This document shows, one piece after another, positions 1-5,055 of a stretch of 6,035 bases of DNA. The position numbers were made by a program, and so were the translations under genes. The number at the start of each line of letters is the position of its first letter. The stretch's first letter is position 1. The notes under the pieces are model-generated. The model made no database searches and was not told where the DNA came from. It saw only the letters and a program-made list of their open reading frames with translations. Source of the stretch: an uncultured Bacteroidota bacterium (GTDB lineage Bacteria; Bacteroidota; Bacteroidia; Bacteroidales; CAIWKO01); the NCBI GenBank assembly GCA_937934705.1, contig CALGYY010000251.1, positions 1-6,035 of the forward strand, read 5' to 3'.

Positions 1-66
1 GACAACATCCACGAAGGGGGGCATGAGACTGATGGAAACGTCATCCCTGGGGTTGTCCCTTGCCTG
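1..66 (-). pseudogene. In-frame continuation of the beta-helix gene beyond its TAA stop (partial at left edge)
   Basis: After the TAA at 67-69, the same reading frame stays open to the window edge (22 codons), reading QARDNPRDDVS and then a segment with PPF. From what I know of Bacteroidota beta-helix proteins, the stretch after FFDG.N.DQ.L normally continues as A.Y.ARV.PRD..S, then P.F. Here the frame reads DQQLAT-stop-QARDNPRDDVS, so the stop sits exactly where the family usually has Tyr (TAT or TAC). One base change would turn Tyr into TAA. The downstream part therefore looks like genuine coding sequence rather than chance. A true nonsense mutation and a sequencing or assembly error are both possible. 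Confidence 0.6.
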
Positions 67-2505
67 TTAAGTGGCAAGTTGCTGGTCGGCATTGATCCCG
101 TCGAAGAAGATCACCCGGTTGGCTCCCGGAATGCCTGCATAGAAGACATTGTTATTCGCGGTGGCGAAATTCAACAGTGAAGTGGAAGCTGATCTTCTGA
201 ATGCCACCGTGTTGCCGGTTCCGTTGGGGGTTGACATATTCACGATGATGTTGTTCCTCATATCGAGCGCAGCAGTGGTAGAAGTTGCACTGTATGTATG
301 GAAAACCCCGCTTGAACCGAAGTTGGCGCCCGTTGAAGATGCATTCAGGTAGATTGTATTATAGTACAAGCCAACAGTTGAGGCGGTAGTCAGACTGGTA
401 CTATTAATACCTCTTACAGCATCAGTCGAAGCAGAAGCCGGTGCCTTTATGTCTGAGATATAATTATTATAAGCATAAACGTTACCGGAGCTGATCGTTA
501 TCCCGTTGGCAACTGCTGCCGTTGTGGTCGTTGCGCCCGTGGATAAATTGTAGATCCGGTTCTTGTAAATTCTTACCGACGTCCCCAAACCCTGCAAGAC
601 ACCATTAACAGTGCCCGAAAGCGCTGAGAAATTATATATCTGATTGTTGTATATCTGTTTGTTGGCAGTAGCGGTGCTGGTGGTGTGGATCCCATTGATC
701 AGAGAAGCGGTTGCCGTACTTGTTCCGCCAACGCTGAGGTTGTAAATTCTATTGTTATATAAGTTTTCAACAGTGGGTGATCCGTTATTATAATAACCAT
801 AGATGATGCAACTTGAGGTGCCGCTTGCTGCAGAGAATCCATTGTCGTTGATCTTATTGTCGTTATATTCGATAATCGCGGTTGCTGCTCTTGTCAGAAA
901 CATTGTACCTGATGCGCCTGTCTTGGTGTTGTTTGTCACAGTATCATGGTGCATGCTGAGATTGGTCGGAGCACCGCCGTTGATCCCTGTCCATGCTCCT
1001 GTTCCTGCCTGGCTGTTGTTGTTCACCCTGTTGTTGAAGATGTTGACCTGCGCGGCAGTGGCAGTATTAATGATGCCTACGAATTCACCGGTTGTAGCCG
1101 TGGTATAAGTGCAATTCTGAACGATATTGTCGTTGATGTTGATCGTATTGGATGCAGCAGTACCTCCTATTCCATTGCTTATGGCTTCAAGCAAACTCGT
1201 TGTTCCTGCACCGTGAATGGTGACCGTATTAAATGAAATAGTCGCACTGGCACTGGTGCCCGCCTGGGCGAAAATCCCCCTGAGTGTATTGGGATGGTTG
1301 GCACCGCCTCCATTGTTGCTGTTAATGGTATTGTAGGATATATTGATTCCCCACTGATTGTTTGCCCGGATTCCGGCTGCAGAATTACTGGCGCTCGTTC
1401 CTCCGCCGTAATTGATCACTGTATTACCCGTTAAGGCGGAAACACCACCGATGTCATTTCCTGTATCTCCAAGTGTGAATGGTGTGGCTGCTGCATAGCC
1501 TGAAAGAACGATTCCATAATTGAGATTCTGCAAGGTGTTGCCGTAGATCATGTTGTAGGAGTTCGTTCCGTCAGCACTCACAGGAGTAATGGCGGTTGTG
1601 GCCGTAGTAGGGGCAGAGTTAATGATAAGGATACCCACCGATCCTTCTACCATAGGAGAGGTGCCGCCGGCAAAATTGTTCCGGTTGAGGGTTACCGTGC
1701 AGTTTTTAATGGTGTTGTACTGCGCACCATTGCTTGTGCCGGCTTTGAATAATCCGTAACCATACTCCATGGTGGCGGGATTGGCTGCATTGGGGTCATA
1801 CAGATCGATACCGTCGATGGTGATATAGTCGGAACCCACCAGGGCCCACATGCCGTCAGGCGTGGCTGATGAAGGAGTGAATGCGCCGGCATAGGCTGTA
1901 AGCAGAGGGTTTGCACCCAGGCCTGCTTTCTGAAAAGTAATCGTGTTGATGGCGGTACCGGTCGCCGTCAGGTTGATACGAGCTGTCAGCAATTCCGTAT
2001 AAGCTGCCGGGATGTTGAAAACCGTCGGTCCGCAAACGCCGTAGGTATTCAGCGTATCCACCGCCATTTTTATGGTGCTGAAATGATCTGCAGGCAGCGC
2101 ACCTATGGTATAGGTTCCGTTGAACTGTATGGTCACGACACTGTTCAGCAGGTTGTTCAGCGGATTGATGTCACCGGGATAGTTGGCGACCGCTGTAATG
2201 TTGTGTTTTCCGGGTTTATTTCCGAAAATACCGAGATTCACCATCTCGGATCCGCCGCCGGGCAAAGGAGCCAGGGTAGGCACAGAGGCCACCAGGACAC
2301 CGTCGAGGTAATATTCAACGATAACTGGTCCCGGTGTCGGCTGAACGGGGTCATTATTGACCACCATCACTGAAACGGGATAGTTATTGTCGCAGTAAGT
2401 CCCTGTTAAAGGGGAAAGATTGGTGACCGAAACATCCATTGACTGACTGAATGCTCCCTGGATCATAATCGCCGAAATAAACAGCAGCGTTACAATTCGT
2501 CTCAT
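67..2505 (-). CDS. Secreted right-handed beta-helix protein, likely type IX secretion substrate, ending at a suspicious stop
   Basis: This gene encodes an 812-residue protein that is probably exported to the cell surface or medium. Residues 1-20 form a signal peptide (MRRIVTLLFISAIMIQGAFS, then Q). Residues about 23-128 look like a CARDB/Ig-like domain (NNDPVQPTPGP, VIVEYYLDGVLVAS, PGDINPLNN). From about residue 225 there are some 14-16 irregular parallel beta-helix coils recognisable by N-rich turns: YNTIKNCTV, NMIYGNTLQNL, ISYNTINSNN, ININDNIVQNC, VNIFNNRVNNN, NLYNNRIYNL, QIYNNQIYNF, RIYKNRIYNL, VGLYYNTIYLN, LDMRNNIIVNM. Composition is rich in Asn, Thr, Ala and Ser, as in adhesin-like surface proteins. 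No catalytic residues are evident. The ATG start is supported by the signal peptide directly behind it; no Shine-Dalgarno is seen. Homologues usually carry a C-terminal sorting domain, which would lie off the left edge. The same frame continues beyond the TAA at 67-69 (see next entry), so this may be the main part of a broken or misread gene. Confidence 0.88.
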   Translation of the reverse strand: MRRIVTLLFISAIMIQGAFSQSMDVSVTNLSPLTGTYCDNNYPVSVMVVNNDPVQPTPGPVIVEYYLDGVLVASVPTLAPLPGGGSEMVNLGIFGNKPGKHNITAVANYPGDINPLNNLLNSVVTIQFNGTYTIGALPADHFSTIKMAVDTLNTYGVCGPTVFNIPAAYTELLTARINLTATGTAINTITFQKAGLGANPLLTAYAGAFTPSSATPDGMWALVGSDYITIDGIDLYDPNAANPATMEYGYGLFKAGTSNGAQYNTIKNCTVTLNRNNFAGGTSPMVEGSVGILIINSAPTTATTAITPVSADGTNSYNMIYGNTLQNLNYGIVLSGYAAATPFTLGDTGNDIGGVSALTGNTVINYGGGTSASNSAAGIRANNQWGINISYNTINSNNGGGANHPNTLRGIFAQAGTSASATISFNTVTIHGAGTTSLLEAISNGIGGTAASNTININDNIVQNCTYTTATTGEFVGIINTATAAQVNIFNNRVNNNSQAGTGAWTGINGGAPTNLSMHHDTVTNNTKTGASGTMFLTRAATAIIEYNDNKINDNGFSAASGTSSCIIYGYYNNGSPTVENLYNNRIYNLSVGGTSTATASLINGIHTTSTATANKQIYNNQIYNFSALSGTVNGVLQGLGTSVRIYKNRIYNLSTGATTTTAAVANGITISSGNVYAYNNYISDIKAPASASTDAVRGINSTSLTTASTVGLYYNTIYLNASSTGANFGSSGVFHTYSATSTTAALDMRNNIIVNMSTPNGTGNTVAFRRSASTSLLNFATANNNVFYAGIPGANRVIFFDGINADQQLAT

Positions 2506-2632
2506 AAAATTGGGGTATTAAATGGTTATTGAGTAATTGATTTTTGTTTTGAGAACTATCTTATGTAACTGATAATGAATTTTTAAGAGTCTTGATGAGT
2601 GATTATATCAGTGTTTGAGTGAAAAATAGCTT

Positions 2633-2640
2633 CAAAAGTA
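2633..2640 (-). promoter_or_regulatory. Putative Bacteroidota -7 promoter box of the beta-helix gene
   Basis: The minus strand reads TACTTTTG, an exact match to the TAnnTTTG -7 element of Bacteroidota sigma factors. The predicted transcript start near 2626 would leave a leader of about 120 nt before the ATG at 2505. No TTTG-type -33 box is visible at the expected distance, so the call rests on one element. The same ten bases (TACTTTTGAA) occur upstream of the rhomboid gene. Confidence 0.45.
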
Positions 2641-2866
2641 CGAAAATCAGGCATTAAGTGACGTTAGATAAGTGTTAAAAATCATTAAAACAGGCTGAAA
2701 TACCTACCATCTAACCGACGAATTACGGATGTTCAGATGCATGAAGGGGATGGGGTTGTTTTGAGAAAATCAGTGACCTGCTTGCTGCTGTGATGGATCA
2801 TTGTGAATGACTTCGTTAGTGAAACCTCAGGTCCGGGTGTGATGACTCCCTAAGCTTTTTGAGGGA

Positions 2867-2878
2867 TGATCGCGATCA
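2867..2878. promoter_or_regulatory. Perfect 12-bp palindrome in the -33 region of the rhomboid promoter
   Basis: TGATCGCGATCA is a perfect 12-bp inverted repeat ending 18 bases before the TACTTTTG box at 2897-2904. It therefore occupies the place where a -33 box would be expected. A dimeric regulator could bind here, but no regulator gene is present in the window. A chance palindrome is possible. Confidence 0.3.
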
Positions 2879-2896
2879 GTCAACAGAATAATTTTC

Positions 2897-2904
2897 TACT
2901 TTTG
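2897..2904 (+). promoter_or_regulatory. Putative Bacteroidota -7 promoter box of the rhomboid gene
   Basis: TACTTTTG matches TAnnTTTG. It ends only four bases before the upstream ATG (2909), so transcription would start about on that ATG. This implies either a leaderless message or translation from the next in-frame ATG at 2942, which would have a leader of about 30 nt. No -33 TTTG at proper spacing is seen. Confidence 0.5.
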
Positions 2905-2908
2905 AAGG

Positions 2909-3568
2909 ATGAGCGATGCCCCTGGTTTAGAAAAGATACGGATGAGGAACAGCATTCTCCTGGGTTTGCTGTTTGTAGCGGTGATCTGGCTGGTCATGCT
3001 GATAGAATGGGTAAGCGGTACTGATTTGGGTTATTTAGGGATCTATCCGCTGAAATGGTCAGGACTGATCGGGGTTCTTCTGGCTCCTTTACTGCACGCC
3101 GATGCCGCACATGCAGGGGCCAATTCCATTCCTCTCTTTGTGGGTGTGGCCATTATTTTCTATTTCTACCGGGAAGTCGCCTGGCAGGTTATTTTTCTGA
3201 TCTGGATCATTACGGGATTATGGGTGTGGACCATGGCGCGGGAATCCTACCACATCGGTGCCAGCGGTATCGTCTACGGCTATATTTCATTTTTGTTCTT
3301 CAGCGGGATATTCAGAAGAAACCTTCGCCTGATGGCGGTTTCGCTCTTAATGGTTTTTCTTTATGGCGGACTACTCTGGGGTATATTCCCCGATTTCTTC
3401 CCGAACCGCAGGGTTTCCTGGGAGTCGCATCTGATGGGTGCCCTGGCCGGCCTGGTGATCGCGGTCTTTTACCGGAAAAAAGGTCTGCAGAGGGAAAAGT
3501 ATTCGTTCGAAGAGGAAGAAGAAGATGATGAAGATGATAATGGGATTCCCTGGAGAACGGAAGGGTGA
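2909..3568 (+). CDS. Rhomboid family intramembrane serine protease
   Basis: This is a 219-residue polytopic membrane protease predicted to cut transmembrane substrates inside the inner membrane. The rhomboid signatures are complete: H63-x4-H68-x3-N72 (HADAAHAGAN) in TM2, the nucleophile motif G117-A-S119-G120 (HIGASGIVYG) in TM4, and the catalytic His H174 (SHLMGALAG) in TM6. Hydrophobic segments lie at about 16-32, 51-62, 74-87, 91-108, 118-134, 139-158 and 175-187, consistent with a six-helix rhomboid core. The C-terminus is a cytoplasmic-type tail with a run of ten Glu/Asp (201-210). Native substrates cannot be read from the sequence. The start is uncertain: the promoter box sits four bases before this ATG, so M12 (ATG at 2942, MRNSILLGLL) may be the true start. 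The stop TGA at 3566-3568 is made from the first unit of the adjoining GTC repeat array, so the last residues could have been altered by the array. Confidence 0.93.
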   Translation: MSDAPGLEKIRMRNSILLGLLFVAVIWLVMLIEWVSGTDLGYLGIYPLKWSGLIGVLLAPLLHADAAHAGANSIPLFVGVAIIFYFYREVAWQVIFLIWIITGLWVWTMARESYHIGASGIVYGYISFLFFSGIFRRNLRLMAVSLLMVFLYGGLLWGIFPDFFPNRRVSWESHLMGALAGLVIAVFYRKKGLQREKYSFEEEEEDDEDDNGIPWRTEG

Positions 3569-3614
3569 AAGTCTGAAAGTCCTTAAAGTCGAAAGTCCAT
3601 AAAGTCTGAAAGTC
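3567..3614 (+). repeat. Left copy of the 48-bp inverted repeat
   Basis: Unit order is GAAAGTC, TGAAAGTC, CTTAAAGTC, GAAAGTC, CATAAAGTC, TGAAAGTC. It pairs with 4489-4536 in reverse complement with a single mismatch (GAAAGTC against GAAGGTC). The outer end falls on the second base of the rhomboid stop codon. Confidence 0.9.
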
Positions 3615-3632
3615 TTTAAAGTCCAAAAGTCT

Positions 3633-3700
3633 TAAGGTCCTTAAAGTCCAAAAGTCTGAAGGTCATAAAGTCTTTAAAGTCGAAAAGTCTTAAGGTCGAA
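3633..3700 (+). repeat. 68-bp direct repeat, copy 1 (within the left array)
   Basis: Bases 3633-3700 are identical to 3730-3797, an offset of 97 bp. The copy comprises the same seven full units in the same order (CTTAAAGTC, CAAAAGTC, TGAAGGTC, ATAAAGTC, TTTAAAGTC, GAAAAGTC, TTAAGGTC) plus a few flanking bases. This indicates a recent segmental duplication inside the array. Confidence 0.93.
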
Positions 3701-3729
3701 GGTCTGAAAGTCGTAAAGTCTGAAAGTCA

Positions 3730-3797
3730 TAAGGTCCTTAAAGTCCAAAAGTCTGAAGGTCATAAAGTCTTTAAAGTCGAAAAGTCTTAAGGTCGAA
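3730..3797 (+). repeat. 68-bp direct repeat, copy 2 (within the left array)
   Basis: This is the second, identical copy of the block at 3633-3700. The identity breaks at 3729/3632 on the left and 3798/3701 on the right. The lack of any mismatch, in contrast to the varied single units, suggests expansion by slippage or unequal recombination after the array formed. Confidence 0.93.
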
Positions 3798-3802
3798 AAG
3801 TC

Positions 3803-3991
3803 GAGGGGGTAAAGAACTGATTGTTCTGTTTATTCGTGATGGCCTCAGGCGGAAGAATAAGGGGCCAGGGCGCAGCAGAGCGGGATTTCGTGAACTCGAA
3901 TACCCAGTGGAACATCCCCGTGATTTGAAAGTGAAATGATTGAGGACTGGATTTTTCAGGAAATGTATGGATGTTTTGTGTTCTGTTTTTG
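3803..3991. other. Unassigned spacer between the left array and the four-helix-bundle promoter
   Basis: These roughly 190 bases contain a G-rich start (GAGGGGG directly after the last repeat unit) and a GC-richer block at about 3840-3925, with AT-rich flanks. Overlapping minus-strand frames are open here, but their translations show no domain and run into the repeat array, so I do not call a gene. I see no terminator or RNA gene. The GC-richer block differs from its surroundings and may be a decayed remnant. Confidence 0.5.
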
Positions 3992-3999
3992 TATTTTTG
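3992..3999 (+). promoter_or_regulatory. Putative Bacteroidota -7 promoter box of the four-helix-bundle gene
   Basis: TATTTTTG matches TAnnTTTG and ends 24 bases before the ATG at 4024, leaving a leader of about 18 nt. A TTTG lies at 3975-3978, but the 13-base gap is shorter than the usual -33/-7 spacing. The box lies downstream of the earlier in-frame ATG at 3940, which supports 4024 as the real start and suggests the cassette carries its own promoter. Confidence 0.5.
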
Positions 4000-4023
4000 A
4001 ATAAAACACAAAGCAAATATCTC

Positions 4024-4389
4024 ATGAAAATCAACAGTTTTGAAGAGATCGTTGCCTGGCAGCGTGCTCTTGAACTCACTAAAGTTCTTTATTTCCATTT
4101 CGATTCCAGTCGTGATTTTGGCTTCCGGGATCAGATACTCAGAGCATCAGTTTCAATAATGAACAATATTGCAGAGGGCTTTGAGAGGAGAACAGACAAG
4201 GAATTCCGGTCTTTTCTCTACGTATCAAAAGGGTCTGCTGGTGAAGTACGGTCGATGATTATTTTAGCCAGGGAGTTGGGTAAAATTAATGACGAGCTTT
4301 TCTCAAAATCCATGGAACTCGTATATGAGATTTCAAGAAAGATATCTGCCCTGATCAAAACACTCGGTCAAAACAAGCCTCCGTATTAA
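4024..4389 (+). CDS. Four-helix bundle protein (S23 / 23S rRNA intervening-sequence family, Avd-like)
   Basis: This 121-residue protein has the S23/IVP fold pattern: helix 1 at about 6-26 with the conserved W12-Q (FEEIVAWQRALEL), a second helix with the signature FRDQILRASVSIMNNIAEGF (34-53), a third with KEFRSFLYVSKGSAGEV (59-75) running to RELG (83-86), and a fourth at about 89-114. The IAEG and (S/G)S..E motifs are typical. Family members are encoded in intervening sequences of some 23S rRNA genes, as Avd proteins of diversity-generating retroelements, and as stand-alone genes common in Bacteroidota. Pentamers and nucleic-acid binding are known for Avd. The function of stand-alone members is unclear. 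The frame is open upstream to an ATG at 3940, but family homology begins at MKINSFEE and a promoter box lies at 3992-3999, so 4024 was chosen. The gene is flanked by inverted GTC-repeat arrays, which may be its cognate nucleic-acid element (inference). Confidence 0.92.
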   Translation: MKINSFEEIVAWQRALELTKVLYFHFDSSRDFGFRDQILRASVSIMNNIAEGFERRTDKEFRSFLYVSKGSAGEVRSMIILARELGKINDELFSKSMELVYEISRKISALIKTLGQNKPPY

Positions 4390-4488
4390 TTGCTGGGTCC
4401 CTTATTGTTGAAAAGTCACTGAAATTTGATGCCACCGAAACACCATATTCTGGCTATTACTTTTCATGCCTGAGTAAAATATCTATTC
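4390..4488. other. Spacer between the four-helix-bundle gene and the right array
   Basis: These 99 bases contain no gene and no evident stem followed by a T run. A single repeat-like unit, GAAAAGTC, occurs at 4410-4417 in the orientation of the left array. It may be a remnant or chance. Confidence 0.4.
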
Positions 4489-4536
4489 GACTTTCAGACT
4501 TTATGGACCTTCGACTTTAAGGACTTTCAGACTTTC
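4489..4536 (-). repeat. Right copy of the 48-bp inverted repeat
   Basis: The reverse complement matches 3567-3614 at 47 of 48 bases with identical unit order. A transcript covering both copies could form a near-perfect 48-bp stem around a loop of about 870 nt containing the four-helix-bundle ORF. Confidence 0.9.
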
Positions 4537-4557
4537 GACTTTAGGGACTTTCGACTA
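4489..4557 (-). repeat. Right array: nine GTC-ending units in inverted orientation
   Basis: Read on the minus strand from the smpB stop, the units are TAGTC, GAAAGTC, CCTAAAGTC, GAAAGTC, TGAAAGTC, CTTAAAGTC, GAAGGTC, CATAAAGTC and TGAAAGTC. The unit family is the same as in the left array but on the opposite strand, so both arrays read inward from the flanking genes. The TAG stop of smpB (4555-4557) is the beginning of the first unit. Confidence 0.93.
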
Positions 4558-5010
4558 CTGCATCCCCCGCAGATTCTTCTCCGTATCCCTTTTGATGTCT
4601 TTCTGCTTGATCGATTCTCTTTTGTCGTAAGAGTGTTTACCACGGGCCAGTGAAATGTTCAGCTTGGCCAGGCCGCGATCATTGATGAATAGCAGGGTAG
4701 GGATGATGGTCAGGCCTTTCTCTTTGGTCTTGGTGAGCAGTTTTTTTAATTCCCTGCGGTTCAGCAGCAGTTTCCGGTCGCGCTTAGGATCGTGATTTGA
4801 ATATGTGCCGTAAGTGTATTCGGCAATGTGCATATTAATCACGAAAAGTTCGTCATTTCTGAAGGTGCAGAAAGCATCTGCAATACTGGCCTTTCCCTCA
4901 CGCACTGATTTAATCTCGGTACCGGTAAGCTGAATTCCGGCCGTGAAATCTTCCAGCAGGAAGTATTCAAATGAAGCCCTGCGGTTTTTAATGTTGACTT
5001 TGGAATTCAT
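4555..5010 (-). CDS. smpB: SsrA-binding protein SmpB (trans-translation)
   Basis: SmpB binds tmRNA (SsrA) and delivers it with EF-Tu to stalled ribosomes, allowing rescue and tagging of the unfinished protein. The 151-residue length is normal. Recognised segments are the N-terminal NIKNRRASFEYFLLEDFTAG, the OB-fold core LTGTEIKSVREGKASIADAF (29-48), HIAEYTYGTYSNHDPKRDRKLLL with the conserved basic residues, and the C-terminal GKHSYDKRESIKQKDIKRD tail, which enters the ribosomal mRNA channel. It lies 45 bp downstream of the outer-membrane protein gene on the same strand and may share its transcript. No TAnnTTTG box is seen in the gap. The TAG stop abuts the inverted GTC array, but the protein end looks complete. 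The ssrA RNA gene itself is not in the window. Confidence 0.97.
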   Translation of the reverse strand: MNSKVNIKNRRASFEYFLLEDFTAGIQLTGTEIKSVREGKASIADAFCTFRNDELFVINMHIAEYTYGTYSNHDPKRDRKLLLNRRELKKLLTKTKEKGLTIIPTLLFINDRGLAKLNISLARGKHSYDKRESIKQKDIKRDTEKNLRGMQ

Positions 5011-5012
5011 CA

Positions 5013-5034
5013 GATGCGGGCATCAAAGGATGCC
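5013..5034 (-). promoter_or_regulatory. Overlapping alternative hairpins just before the smpB start
   Basis: In the smpB message, GGCATC (5034-5029) can pair with GATGCC (5024-5019) around a CTTT loop as a 6-bp stem. The same GATG can instead pair with CATC (5016-5013) around CCCG. The second stem ends two bases before the ATG at 5010. Mutually exclusive stems at a start codon could tune translation. There is no T run, so this is not a clear terminator. Functional meaning is a guess. Confidence 0.25.
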
Positions 5035-5055
5035 GGAATTTTTATCCGCTGCGGA

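Larger units (their letters stand above)
2506..2908. other. Divergent intergenic region between beta-helix and rhomboid genes
   Basis: This is about 400 bases with no credible gene; the longest ATG-started frames I could trace are under 20 codons. The left part (2506-2700) is AT-rich and would be the roughly 120-nt leader and promoter of the beta-helix gene. The right part (2700-2908) is more mixed in composition and ends in the promoter element of the rhomboid gene and a 12-bp palindrome. No RNA gene or terminator was recognised. Confidence 0.7.
3566..3802 (+). repeat. Left array: 29 tandem 7-9-nt units ending in GTC
   Basis: The region splits without remainder into 29 units of 7, 8 or 9 nt, each ending in GTC and mostly of the form (1-3 variable bases)AAAGTC or AAGGTC. 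Examples are TGAAAGTC, CTTAAAGTC, CATAAAGTC, TTTAAAGTC, CAAAAGTC, TTAAGGTC and GAAAAGTC. Unit length varies, so it cannot encode a protein repeat in one frame. The first unit contains the TGA stop of the rhomboid gene. The order of units 1-6 recurs, inverted, in the array next to smpB. Inside the array a 68-bp block is present twice. There are no spacers of CRISPR size. The function is unknown to me. Confidence 0.95.
3567..4536. mobile_element. Candidate cassette: four-helix-bundle gene inside GTC-repeat inverted arrays
   Basis: The ends are a 48-bp inverted repeat: 3567-3614 matches the reverse complement of 4489-4536 at 47 of 48 positions, with the six repeat units in the same order. Between them lie the rest of the left array, about 190 bp of unassigned sequence, the S23-like gene and about 100 bp more. 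The unit fills the gap between two convergent genes and touches both stop codons. No transposase, integrase, reverse transcriptase or clear target-site duplication is present. Calling it mobile is inference, based on the inverted ends and the resemblance to 23S rRNA intervening sequences, which carry related ORFs inside inverted repeats. Confidence 0.45.

Noticed and set aside
149..1236. Plus-strand ORFs of 67-101 codons within the beta-helix gene
   Set aside because: They are antisense shadows of a long gene with a clear signal peptide and repeat structure.
3055..3528. Second plus-strand ORF of 157 codons inside the rhomboid gene
   Set aside because: It is a frame-shifted shadow with no recognisable domain, while the rhomboid frame has all catalytic motifs.
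3312..3626. Minus-strand ORF with repeated DFKDFQT-like peptide
   Set aside because: The repetitive peptide is simply the GTC array read in reverse, and the rest is antisense to the rhomboid gene.
3566..3802. CRISPR array
   Set aside because: Units are 7-9 nt and contiguous with no unique spacers of about 30 nt, and no cas gene is present.
3940..4023. Longer N-terminus for the four-helix-bundle protein
   Set aside because: The extra 28 residues lie outside family homology, and a TAnnTTTG box falls within this stretch, so the start at 4024 fits better.
3771..4098. Two overlapping minus-strand ORFs of about 100 codons between the array and the four-helix-bundle gene
   Set aside because: They overlap each other, run into the repeats, are antisense to the start of a recognised gene and show no domain.
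3566..4557. Diversity-generating retroelement, suggested by the Avd-like fold
   Set aside because: No reverse transcriptase and no template/variable repeat pair with adenine substitutions is present. The beta-helix gene shows no variable-repeat copy here.
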